Shown: positions 1 through 7,754 of the stretch, one piece after another | How positions within the stretch are numbered: the stretch's first letter is position 1 | How the letters are laid out: every line of letters starts with the position of its first letter | Source: Deltaproteobacteria bacterium | Lineage (GTDB): Bacteria; Myxococcota_A; Polyangia; Fen-1088 | NCBI GenBank assembly: GCA_016935975.1 | Contig: JAFGPX010000008.1 | Span: forward strand, 1-34,553 | Length of the DNA: 34,553 nucleotides | Reading direction: 5' to 3' | Notes under the pieces: generated by a model | Database searches by the model: none | Told to the model about the DNA's origin: nothing | The model's input: the letters and a program-made list of their open reading frames with translations, nothing else | Translations under genes and position numbers: made by a program

Positions 1-1
1 G

Positions 2-1225
2 CAGAGCGACCTGGGGACTTTGACGGGCACGGTCGTGTTCCAGAAGGAAGGGACTCCTGGCTCGGGCGGAACCGGTTCCGGTGGCAGGACCGGCACGGGT
101 GGCAGGACGGGCACGGGTGGTAGGACGGGCACGGGGAGCGGGACCGCCTCGGGGGGCCGGACCGGCGCCGGGGGCGCGACGGCCTCGGGGGGCCGGACCG
201 GCGCCGGGGGCGCGACCGGCTCCGGCGGGAGCACAGGAGGCGGCGGAAGCGCGGGCGACGGCCCTTGCGACATCTACGCGGCCGCCAGCCCGGCCACGCC
301 GTGTGTCGGGGCGTACGCCATGACTCGCGTGCTCTCGAAGTCGTACACCGGGCCCCTTTACCAAGTCAGGAAGGGGGGATCGTGGAACAAGACATCCGGC
401 ATGTCGGGCGGCACGTTCCAGGACATTGCGACGATCGCGGGCGGCTACGCGGACTCCGCCGCTCAGGATGCGTTCTGCGCGGGCGGCACGTGCACCGTCT
501 CGAAGCTCTATGACCAGTCCGGCAAGAAGAACGATCTCACGGTGGCGCCTGCCGGCTGCTACACGGGAACTGCGTCGGAGCCGGATTCGGAGGGAAGCGC
601 GACGAAGAAATCGTTCAATCTCAACGGTCACAAGGTCTACGCGCTCTACATGGATCCCCATAACGGCTACCGGAACAACAACTGCACCGGCGTGCCCAAG
701 GGCGACACGTCCCAGGGTGTCTATGTCCTCGCGGACGGTACGCACGCCGGTACCGCGTGCTGCTGGGACTTCGGCAACATGTGGCCGGACAACTGCAACC
801 AGCACACCATGAATCCCATCTTCTTCGGCACCGGGTACTGGGGCAAAGGCGCGGGCAGCGGCCCCTGGTTCATGGGCGACTTCGAGGGCGGGGTCTGGGC
901 CGGAGGCAGCGGGGCGTCGAATGCGACCAACAACAACAACCCGTCCATGAAGGTCGAATTCGCCTTTGGCGTCCTCAAGACCAGCTCGGGGCAATACGCC
1001 ATCCGAGTCGCCAACGGGCAGTCCGGCTCACTGACGACCGCTTACGACGGTGCCTCTCCCAAGAGATGGGACAACGGAGGGGCCATCGCCCTGGGTATTG
1101 GGGGCGACAACAGCAACTCGTCGTTCGGAACCTTCTACGAAGGCTGTGTCCTATCTGGCCGGCCGTCGGACGCGACCGACGCGCTCGTCCTGCAGAACGT
1201 GCAGGCCGCGGGGTACGGCAAGTAG
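2..1225 (+). CDS. GH54-type alpha-L-arabinofuranosidase, 5' end missing
   Basis: The reading frame is open to the left edge, so the start and any signal peptide lie outside the window; a TTG at 20 is not a credible start. The visible part begins with a short segment, then a Gly/Thr/Ser-rich linker (about bases 56-260), then a domain of about 320 residues opening with CDIYAAASPATPCVGAY and running to the C-terminus. This matches the catalytic domain of fungal and bacterial AbfB enzymes (GH54), including IYDQSG-type, GYRNN, ACCWDFGN and GIGGDNSN blocks. By family knowledge the nucleophile is the Glu of GDFEGG (codon 884-886) and the acid/base is the Asp of GGDNSN (1106-1108); both are present. 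GH54 enzymes release arabinofuranose side chains from arabinoxylan and arabinan. The linker suggests another module upstream. No arabinose-binding CBM42 follows the catalytic domain, unlike fungal AbfB. Confidence 0.85.
   Translation, partial: QSDLGTLTGTVVFQKEGTPGSGGTGSGGRTGTGGRTGTGGRTGTGSGTASGGRTGAGGATASGGRTGAGGATGSGGSTGGGGSAGDGPCDIYAAASPATPCVGAYAMTRVLSKSYTGPLYQVRKGGSWNKTSGMSGGTFQDIATIAGGYADSAAQDAFCAGGTCTVSKLYDQSGKKNDLTVAPAGCYTGTASEPDSEGSATKKSFNLNGHKVYALYMDPHNGYRNNNCTGVPKGDTSQGVYVLADGTHAGTACCWDFGNMWPDNCNQHTMNPIFFGTGYWGKGAGSGPWFMGDFEGGVWAGGSGASNATNNNNPSMKVEFAFGVLKTSSGQYAIRVANGQSGSLTTAYDGASPKRWDNGGAIALGIGGDNSNSSFGTFYEGCVLSGRPSDATDALVLQNVQAAGYGK
146..217 (+). repeat. Two tandem 36-nt units in the GH54 linker
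   Basis: Bases 146-181 and 182-217 are near-identical 36-nt units starting gcctcggggggccggaccgg, and they encode ASGGRTGAGGAT twice. Shorter degenerate copies (gacgggcacgggtgg) lie just upstream. This is a coding low-complexity linker that can expand or contract by slippage in whole codons. Confidence 0.85.
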
Positions 1226-1404
1226 CCAGCCGTCGCGCCAAGGAGCCGAACCACTCCCAGCTCGATACCGGGGCGGACTAGATGGCGGTCCTGGCCTTGG
1301 CGCTCCCGGACTTCCCAGTTCCGGTCTGCAGCCTCGCCGCGCGCGAAGACCCCCGACTTCCCCAAGGCTCGAAGACCATCTAGCATCGACTCGAGAAACC
1401 GACG

Positions 1405-3252
1405 ATGGCTGAAGAGGACGGGCGCTTGCCGGAGCACGCGCGGAATGCTGCTTCATCCGGCGCCAGGCCCACGTCCTCGCCGTTGCCCGCGAGCCAATCC
1501 CTCCGGGGCATCCGGGCCCTTCCCCCATGGTGGCGTAGTCTGCCGTTGTCACCGGCCGTGGTCTTGCCGGCGGTGCTGGCGGGTGTGCTGGCGACCTACT
1601 GGCCCGCGCTCTCGGCCGGTGCGCTCTACATGGATGACAAGTTCTACATCGGGAACCCACTGATTCGGCATCCCAGCTGGGCCGCGGTGCGAAGGATCTT
1701 CGGTGAGGTGCTCGCCCCGTCCATGGTGAATGGGTACTATCAGCCGCTCTCGCTTCTGTCCGTGATGCTGGATTTCTTGGATCCAGCGGCCCAGGGTGGC
1801 CTCCTGCCCTTCCACCGCACGACGCTGCTGCTGCATATGCTGAACGTCGCGCTGGTGGTGGTCCTGCTGCGCGTCTTGTTCGGCAACTGGCTCGTGGGCG
1901 GTCTTCTGGGCCTGCTCTATGGAGTGCATCCGCTGAACGCCGACGCCGTGTTGTGGATCGCCGAGCGCAAGACGGTGCTATCCGGGGGCTTTGCCTTCGG
2001 GTCCATGCTCCTTTACGTGGGGTATGTGCGGCATGCAGAACGGGTGGGCCGAGCGGACTGGAAACGCTACGGCGCCTCGTTGCTCTTGTACGTTTGTGCG
2101 CTGCTGTCGAAACCCACCGCTCTGCCTTTGGTGGCGCTTCTGCTGGTTCTGGACTACTGGCCGCTGCAACGTCTCAGCCGGCGCACCTTGCTGGAGAAGG
2201 TTCCGTTCGTTGTGGTCGCTGGCCTGTCCGCCGTGGTGACGATCGTCTCCCAGGCGCGGGCGGGGCAAGGCGGCGGAACGCAGGTGATGAATCCGCTCTA
2301 CCTGCCCTTGGTCATGGGCTATTGCCTGGGCCTCTACCTGCGGAAGACGGTTTGGCCGACAAGCCTGGCGTCGGACTATGCGGGCCCCCAGCCGTTCGGG
2401 CCTACCAACATCGAAGTGCTGGCCACCGTCGGTGGCGTGCTGCTGGTCCTCGCGGCAATCCTGCTGTCCGTACGTCGCACGCGCGCCTGGCTGGCAGGAG
2501 GGCTGTTCTTCTTCGTCGCGATCTTGCCGACGCTGGGGATCATTCGCTTCACGTCCTCCATCGCCTCCAACCGGTCCATGTATCTGCCCATGGTGGGACT
2601 GCTGCTGCCGCTCGCCTGGGGGCTCGGTCGCCTTTGGAACCGGGAACTCGGCGCGCTCAAGGCGTCCAGCGTGCGCCTGATCTTGCTCGGCGTGGGAGCA
2701 ACCCTGGCGCTGGGAAGCGCTCGGGCCACTCGTCACTACGAGTCACACTGGTCGGATTCCGTGACGCTCGTCCGCTACTACTTGACCCTGACGCCGAACG
2801 ACTGGAAGTTGCACACCCGACTGGGGAACGAGTGGATCCGGCGCCGCGACTACGAAGCGGCGATTGTCGCGTTCCGGGAGGCGGCGCGCCTCAAGCCGGG
2901 CTGGGCGGAGAATCATCTCAATTTGGGTCGGGCGCTGTTCACCGTGGGCAATCTCGCGGAGGCGAAGCAAGCGTTTGCGCTGGCTCTGCGCCAAGCGCCG
3001 AGCGACTGGCGCGCGCACATGCTGCTGGGCATAGCCCTGTCGCGCCAGAACGACCTGGAGGGCGCGCTCAGGGAATTCCGGACGGCCTCCCAGATAGTCC
3101 CCGGGAATCCGGTGGCGCGCCACAACGTTGCGAGCACCCTCGCTAGGCAGGAGAAATGGGAGGAAGCCGCTCAAGAGTATCGGCACACCCTGCGTCTCGA
3201 TCCGAACAACGGGGACGCCCGAAGGGCCTTGGAGGAAATCGGGTCGAGGTAG
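1405..3252 (+). CDS. Multipass membrane protein with C-terminal TPRs, TMTC/GT-C glycosyltransferase-like
   Basis: 615 residues. After a basic, Pro-containing N-terminus of about 50 residues, many hydrophobic segments run to about residue 460, followed by four TPR units (about 466-612). The first periplasmic loop carries YMDDKFYIGNPL with an Asp pair at 77-78, where GT-C glycosyltransferases place their acidic motif. HPLNADAVLWIAERKTVLS from residue 175 is typical of the TMTC/DUF1736 class of TPR membrane proteins. By analogy the protein could transfer a lipid-linked sugar to an exported protein or glycan, but acceptor and donor cannot be read from sequence. The ATG start lacks a strong Shine-Dalgarno; the length before the first membrane segment is reasonable. 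It lies between the GH54 gene and the first ECF module and may occupy the place of the envelope gene seen upstream of sigma in modules B and C. Confidence 0.75.
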   Translation: MAEEDGRLPEHARNAASSGARPTSSPLPASQSLRGIRALPPWWRSLPLSPAVVLPAVLAGVLATYWPALSAGALYMDDKFYIGNPLIRHPSWAAVRRIFGEVLAPSMVNGYYQPLSLLSVMLDFLDPAAQGGLLPFHRTTLLLHMLNVALVVVLLRVLFGNWLVGGLLGLLYGVHPLNADAVLWIAERKTVLSGGFAFGSMLLYVGYVRHAERVGRADWKRYGASLLLYVCALLSKPTALPLVALLLVLDYWPLQRLSRRTLLEKVPFVVVAGLSAVVTIVSQARAGQGGGTQVMNPLYLPLVMGYCLGLYLRKTVWPTSLASDYAGPQPFGPTNIEVLATVGGVLLVLAAILLSVRRTRAWLAGGLFFFVAILPTLGIIRFTSSIASNRSMYLPMVGLLLPLAWGLGRLWNRELGALKASSVRLILLGVGATLALGSARATRHYESHWSDSVTLVRYYLTLTPNDWKLHTRLGNEWIRRRDYEAAIVAFREAARLKPGWAENHLNLGRALFTVGNLAEAKQAFALALRQAPSDWRAHMLLGIALSRQNDLEGALREFRTASQIVPGNPVARHNVASTLARQEKWEEAAQEYRHTLRLDPNNGDARRALEEIGSR

Positions 3253-3270
3253 CTGCGCGACCGCCGCGGT

Positions 3271-3543
3271 TTGTGCTCGGGGGTTCGTCCTTTGCCGTTG
3301 CTCCTCCCCGGCCAGACCATATTGGCACTTGCCCGAGCCGCACGGTCTTGTCACGCCAATCCTGCTGTCACGCGGGCGCTAGGGCAGCATCTGCGGACGA
3401 GCCCACTCCTCGGGCCCCGAGCCGGTTGGGAGGACCGGCACGAGCAAGGCCACCCCCGAGTCAGACGGGACGAGGTCGGGGTATGGCAGAGGTGCCAATC
3501 GGTTGTTCCCGCACGGTTTTTCCCGCAGGCGCAGTTTCGGTGA
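3271..3543 (+). other. Gap upstream of sigma A; possible relic end of a lost envelope gene
   Basis: No convincing gene fills 3253-3539. A 90-codon frame here has a composition unlike a real protein, but it ends QFR-stop with the TGA overlapping the sigma GTG (GTGA). The envelope gene of module B ends RFR-stop with the same GTGA overlap, and that of module C ends EFR-stop. This suggests, weakly, that an ancestral envelope gene was deleted and only its stop/start junction remains. Chance resemblance over so few codons is possible. Confidence 0.25.
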
Positions 3544-4157
3544 CAACTCCAGACCCGCTGGAGCAATGGGAAGGTGTGAAGAGCGCGTTCCTGAACCTGC
3601 CGCACGATGGGCCAGGCAGGACGACTGTGGAAGCCGGGGCTTCCGGCCGCAGCGATGACGCCTGCTTGGACGCCTTCCAGCGGGAGCTCGACTACCTGCT
3701 GCGGACGCTCCATCGACTGGGCGTCGAACCGCCCGACTTGGAGGATTTGGCTCAGGACGTGTTTCTGATTCTGCGGCGCAACTGGCAGCAACACGATGCC
3801 TCGCGCCCGCTACGGCCGTATCTGTTCGCCATAGCATTCCGCGTGGCCTCGTCGCATCGGCGCCGGCGATGGCGGGAAGTGCCGCTGGCCATTGTCGATC
3901 GGCCGGACCCTGGGCTCTACCCGGACGGAGTCCTCGAGGCCACGCAGGCCCGCGGCATCGTCCTCAGAGTCTTGCAGAGCATTCCGCTCCCCCGTCGGGC
4001 AGTCCTGATCATGCACGACCTGGATGAAGTCCCGGTACAGGAGGTCGCCGCGTCGCTTTCCATTCCGTTGTTCACCGCCTACTCGCGGCTGCGCAAGGCG
4101 CGCAGGGAGCTCAGGGGGGCCATCCTGCGGATGCAGGAAAGGAGTGCCATTCGATGA
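3540..4157 (+). CDS. ECF-family RNA polymerase sigma factor (module A)
   Basis: 205 residues from the GTG start. Region 2 includes DLEDLAQDVFLILRR and the basic RVASSHRRRRWREVP segment. Region 4 includes RRAVLIMHDLDEVPVQEVAASL and the helix IPLFTAYSRLRKARREL. It should direct core RNA polymerase to specific promoters when released by its membrane partner. An upstream ATG at 3483 and a longer frame back to 3156 exist, but the GTG at 3540 is preferred: the paralogue at 14735 starts with GTG at the equivalent SVT..EQW position and gives the same 205-residue length. Its stop overlaps the next ATG (ATGA), implying coupled translation with the partner. Likely targets are the GH39 and GH30 genes just downstream; this is inference. 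Confidence 0.88.
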   Translation: MTTPDPLEQWEGVKSAFLNLPHDGPGRTTVEAGASGRSDDACLDAFQRELDYLLRTLHRLGVEPPDLEDLAQDVFLILRRNWQQHDASRPLRPYLFAIAFRVASSHRRRRWREVPLAIVDRPDPGLYPDGVLEATQARGIVLRVLQSIPLPRRAVLIMHDLDEVPVQEVAASLSIPLFTAYSRLRKARRELRGAILRMQERSAIR

Positions 4158-4888
4158 GAATCGAGGGCGGCGCTCGAGTGCCTTTCCCATGGAGCCCCGT
4201 GGTCGAGGCCTTGCTCGCGCACGAGCGCATCATCGTTCCCCAGGTCGAAATCGTGCGAGCGCGTGCGCTGGCGCGAGCGCGTGCGGCCCTGCGGGCGGGT
4301 GTCATGCTGACGCCGTCCCCTCGGGGGATATCTCCCCGCGGTCACCGACTGCTGGTCGCCGCCGCCGCCAGCGTTGCGCTGATGGCCGCCGCGGCCGCCT
4401 TCCAGCTGGCGAGAAGCCCCGCCCCGTCGCCGGCGACTGGGGCGCATTCTCCGACGCTTCTGGGAGCTGGCGCGGTTGCGCCGACGGCAGCGGTTCCGGA
4501 GCCTGCGTCGCCACCAGGCCCGAAAGCGGCGCCACCGCCAGACGTGCCACCGGCCAGCGCGGCGGCATCCGCCGGCTCGGGGGCGAACCGCCAGGCGAGC
4601 CTGCCCAGGGAAGGCCATGATGTGCTCGAAGAGCTACGGCTGCTCGAGCGCGCCCAGAAGTCCGCCGCGCGCGGCGACTACGCCGCCGTCCTCGAAGCCA
4701 CGACCGACCATCAATGCCGCTTTCCCAGGGGAAGCTTGTGCGAGGAACGAGAGGCGCTGCGGGTGCGAGCGCTGGTCGGCCTGGCTCGCGTCGAGGAAGC
4801 ACGGAAGGCGGCCGCCGGGTTCCGCCGTGACTTTCCCCGCAGCGTCTTGCTGGCGAAACTCGATGACATGCTGGGTTCTTCGCCGTGA
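4154..4888 (+). CDS. Single-pass membrane partner of sigma A, probable anti-sigma factor with TPR-like periplasmic end
   Basis: 244 residues. The cytoplasmic N-terminus (about 1-75) contains VEALLAHERIIVPQ and an Arg/Ala helix. One membrane segment follows (about 76-95, LLVAAAASVALMAAAAAF), then an Ala/Pro linker (96-150), then a helical C-terminal domain resembling TPR/YbgF-type repeats, ending in FRRDFPRSVLLAKLDDML. The layout, the ATGA overlap with sigma and the paralogue at 15349 support a role as its membrane-bound regulator. No zinc-finger HxxxCxxC anti-sigma motif is visible, so the mode of sigma binding is not obvious. Two cysteines in the C-terminal domain (DHQC and SLC) are absent from the module B paralogue. 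Confidence 0.7.
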   Translation: MRIEGGARVPFPWSPVVEALLAHERIIVPQVEIVRARALARARAALRAGVMLTPSPRGISPRGHRLLVAAAASVALMAAAAAFQLARSPAPSPATGAHSPTLLGAGAVAPTAAVPEPASPPGPKAAPPPDVPPASAAASAGSGANRQASLPREGHDVLEELRLLERAQKSAARGDYAAVLEATTDHQCRFPRGSLCEEREALRVRALVGLARVEEARKAAAGFRRDFPRSVLLAKLDDMLGSSP

Positions 4889-5092
4889 CGCCCGCCTTCG
4901 TCCCGGTCACGCGGCGCGAGCCCGGCTCCATGGCCGGCGCCGTGGACAAAGAGTAGGGTTGCCACACGCCCGCCAGAGCTTCCTTGCCCTGCTACCTCCA
5001 TCGAGGCGTGACTCCATGTGGCGAGTGAGCGACGGGTCGTCGTATTCGCTTCTGACAAGAAGCAGCCGACTCCGACAACTCAATACTGGGTA

Positions 5093-5143
5093 GGAACCGG
5101 ACGGCAATGCATACTGGCGAAGGCGTTCCCATAATTCAAGGAG
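5093..5143 (+). promoter_or_regulatory. Possible ECF-type promoter element and strong RBS before the GH39 gene
   Basis: The 262-base gap after module A contains ggaacc at 5093-5098, resembling the GGAAC -35 element common to ECF promoters; no certain -10 element is seen. A good Shine-Dalgarno, aaggag at 5138-5143, sits 7 bases before the GH39 ATG. A similar aggaaccg occurs upstream of the module C envelope gene (ggaacc 17469-17474). Only the RBS is secure. Confidence 0.35.
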
Positions 5144-5150
5144 CTCGGAA

Positions 5151-7754
5151 ATGAAGAAGATGCTCTCCTCCCTTGGCGCAGCGAGGCCAAGGGCGTGCCA
5201 GGACACTCGCACCACACGTCTGGCGCACACTCTGGCGGTCGCCGCGACGGGACTCGTGCTCTTGGCGGCTGCACGGACATCCGGCGCCGCCACGATCACG
5301 GTGGATGCCTCGAAGCAGACGGCAGGGAATCCGCACTTCTGGTCCGCCTGTTTCGGCAGCGGCAAGGCCAAGCTGGCCTTGCGGGGGGACTGGCAGACGC
5401 ACTACAAGCTCGGGAACCGCGAGCTTGGAGCGCTGCGCGTGCGCGGCCACGGGCTGCTCAATAGCGACATGGGCCTCTGGAAGGGGACCGGCTCCTATGA
5501 CTGGAAGAACCTCGACACCTATCTGACGGCCATCACGTCGGCCAACATGCGCCCCGTCATCGAGCTCGACTTCATGCCCGACGGTCTGGGGAGCTCGTCG
5601 AGCGATGCCATGCACAGCCCGCCCAAGGACTACAACGAGTGGAAGAACTTCATCAAGGCGCTGACCCAGCACATGGTGGACAAGTACGGCATGGGGGACG
5701 TGAGCAAGTGGTACTTCGAGGTGTGGAACGAGCCGGACTATCCCGGGTTCTGGGTCAACACGGACATGCCCGCCTACTACACGCTGTACGACAACACGGT
5801 CGATGCCCTGATCGCCGTAATCCCCGACGTCCTCGTCGGAGGGCCATCGACGACCCAAGCCGGGCCGATTGCCGCCTTCTTGCAGCACACCAAGAGCGCG
5901 AACAAGCGCGTGTCCTTCGTCTCGTCCCACGTCTACCCCGGCGGGTCGGCGACCGGCACCAGCGCCGACGCTGCCCAGCTCGTCAGCGACAACAACACTC
6001 GGGTCAAGGCCATCACGGACAACGGATACTCGACCGCGAACGTGAAGTCCTTCAACACCGAATGGAACTCGTCGTACTCCGGCCAAGGCAACAACCAGGG
6101 CAACGCGACCCTGAGCATGGACAACCACTGGAACGTGGGATTCATCCTCAAGGGCATCAAGCTGCTGTCCGACAAGACCTCGGGCGACACGCCTGCGGTC
6201 GAGATCTTCTCGTACTGGGCGCTGACGGACGTGTTCGACGAAGACGGGGGCACGGATGGGATCCACATGAGCCAGAAGCCCAACACGCCGTTCGGCTACG
6301 TGTTCGGGCTGATGACTTTCCAGGGCATGCGCAAGGCAGCGTGGAACGCCTTCAAGATGCTCAACTACCTCGGCCCCAAGCGACTGCAATCGAGCGGCGG
6401 CACGGGCAGCGACGGCATCGACGCCATGGTCACCAGCTCCGCTGCCGGCGATTCGCTCGAAATCCTGGTGTACAACTACTACAAGACCCTGAGTACGGCC
6501 AGCGGCTCGGGGGACAGCGTGACCGTGAACGTCAGCAATCTGCCCTCGGCGCTCGCGGGCAAGGAGGTCTTCGTCACACGGTTCCTCGTGGACGAAACGC
6601 ACAGCAACCCCTACAAAATCTGGGCCGACAAGGGCAAGCCCGGGACTCCATCCGAGGACGACTGGCGGGCGATGCGCCACGCGCAGCACTTGGAGGTGGT
6701 CGAATCCAGCAAGAAGGCCGTCGACACGTCGTTTGGCACGACGTTCAACCTGGTCAAGCAGGCGGGAACCCTGATCATCGTCAGCGCGAAGCGGCCCTTG
6801 ATGGGCCGCAACGCTCTCGTGGAGATCGAGGGTGAAGACTTCGACGGGCAGGACAAGGTGACCAAGAAGGACAGTGGCGACACGACCCTGGGGCAGTCGA
6901 TCTCCATGACCGCCAACGGCTACGTGTACTTCGAGAACGTCGACTACACCGACGCTGGCGTCGGCAGCGTCGACTTGCGCACCAAGGGGGGCGCGACTTT
7001 GACGCTGCATGCGGAATCCCAGGACGGCACCGAGCTGGCCAGTTGCCCGGTACAGGGTTCGAGCTGGACCACGACAAACTGCAAGCTGAGCCAGACGGCG
7101 ACCGGCGTGGCCAAGAAGCTGTACGTAGTGGCGAGCGGCGCGGTCGAGCTCAACTGGCTGAAGTTCCAGGCGGGAGGCACGGCGCCGGGGACAGGAGGCA
7201 CGAGTGGCGCAGGCGGCGGTCCGGGCGGCGCAGGCGGCAGCGCGACAGGCGGCAGCGCGACAGGCGGCGCAGGCGGTACTAGTGCGCCCGGAGGCGCGAG
7301 TGGCAGCGCGGCAGGCGGCTCCGGCGGCAGGGCGAGCGCTGGCTCTGGCGGCAGCGCACTTGGCGGCGCAGGCGGTGGTGCCGGCGCCGCGGGCGGCAGC
7401 CGGAGTGGCGGCTCTGGCGGCAACGCGAAGGGCGGCGCAGGCGGCAGCGCGGCGCAAGGCGGCTCGGGCGGAAACGCCGGTTCGGGTGGGAATGCGGAGG
7501 GTGGCTCGGGCGGCAATGGAGAAGGTGGTTCGGGTGGCAACGCGGCAGGCGGCTCTGGCGGCAGCGCGAGCGGCGGCTCGGAAAGTGGCGGCACTTCCGG
7601 TTCCGGCGGATCGACTGCCACCAGCAGCGGCTCGGCCTCCGGCTGCTCCTGCCGCATCGACAAGCGCGGCGGCTCCTCGGGCATCCTGTTGCTGGTGGGT
7701 CTTGTCGCGGCGGGGCTCGGGGTTCGCAGGCAGAGGGCGCGTCGTTGCAAGTAG
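5151..7754 (+). CDS. Secreted GH39-type glycosidase with CBM6 and MYXO-CTERM signal
   Basis: 867 residues. A long signal peptide ends near ARTSGAA. The GH39-type (beta/alpha)8 domain spans about 48-420, with acid/base Glu194 in WYFEVWNEPDY and nucleophile Glu304 in FNTEWNSSY. A beta-rich segment follows, then a CBM6-like domain (about 555-675: EIEGEDFDG, GYVYFENVDY, LNWLKFQ). About 145 residues of Gly/Ser/Ala linker come next, then a C-terminal GCSC (Cys832, Cys834), a hydrophobic helix and an RRQRARR tail, which is a MYXO-CTERM-type sorting signal. Such signals are associated with surface display in myxobacteria. GH39 includes beta-xylosidases, so xylo-oligosaccharide cleavage at the cell surface is the likely role; substrate is inferred from family and neighbours. 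The RBS aaggag supports the start. The gene directly follows sigma module A and overlaps the GH30 gene by 10 bases. Confidence 0.88.
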   Translation: MKKMLSSLGAARPRACQDTRTTRLAHTLAVAATGLVLLAAARTSGAATITVDASKQTAGNPHFWSACFGSGKAKLALRGDWQTHYKLGNRELGALRVRGHGLLNSDMGLWKGTGSYDWKNLDTYLTAITSANMRPVIELDFMPDGLGSSSSDAMHSPPKDYNEWKNFIKALTQHMVDKYGMGDVSKWYFEVWNEPDYPGFWVNTDMPAYYTLYDNTVDALIAVIPDVLVGGPSTTQAGPIAAFLQHTKSANKRVSFVSSHVYPGGSATGTSADAAQLVSDNNTRVKAITDNGYSTANVKSFNTEWNSSYSGQGNNQGNATLSMDNHWNVGFILKGIKLLSDKTSGDTPAVEIFSYWALTDVFDEDGGTDGIHMSQKPNTPFGYVFGLMTFQGMRKAAWNAFKMLNYLGPKRLQSSGGTGSDGIDAMVTSSAAGDSLEILVYNYYKTLSTASGSGDSVTVNVSNLPSALAGKEVFVTRFLVDETHSNPYKIWADKGKPGTPSEDDWRAMRHAQHLEVVESSKKAVDTSFGTTFNLVKQAGTLIIVSAKRPLMGRNALVEIEGEDFDGQDKVTKKDSGDTTLGQSISMTANGYVYFENVDYTDAGVGSVDLRTKGGATLTLHAESQDGTELASCPVQGSSWTTTNCKLSQTATGVAKKLYVVASGAVELNWLKFQAGGTAPGTGGTSGAGGGPGGAGGSATGGSATGGAGGTSAPGGASGSAAGGSGGRASAGSGGSALGGAGGGAGAAGGSRSGGSGGNAKGGAGGSAAQGGSGGNAGSGGNAEGGSGGNGEGGSGGNAAGGSGGSASGGSESGGTSGSGGSTATSSGSASGCSCRIDKRGGSSGILLLVGLVAAGLGVRRQRARRCK
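7180..7611 (+). repeat. Low-complexity Gly/Ser/Ala linker coding repeat in GH39
   Basis: Degenerate short units of the type ggcggcwsyggcggcarcgcg encode GGSGGNA/GGSGGSA runs between the CBM6-like domain and the sorting signal. The units stay in frame and are punctuated by single charged residues (R, E, K). Confidence 0.8.

Noticed and set aside
1226-1404. tRNA or regulatory RNA in gaps (also 9404-9537 and 16060-16212)
   Set aside because: No cloverleaf, CCA end or riboswitch-like core was recognised by eye; only ordinary spacer is seen.
3156-3539. Long N-terminal extension of sigma A
   Set aside because: It would overlap the TMTC-like gene and has no similarity to sigma B; the paralogue supports GTG 3540.
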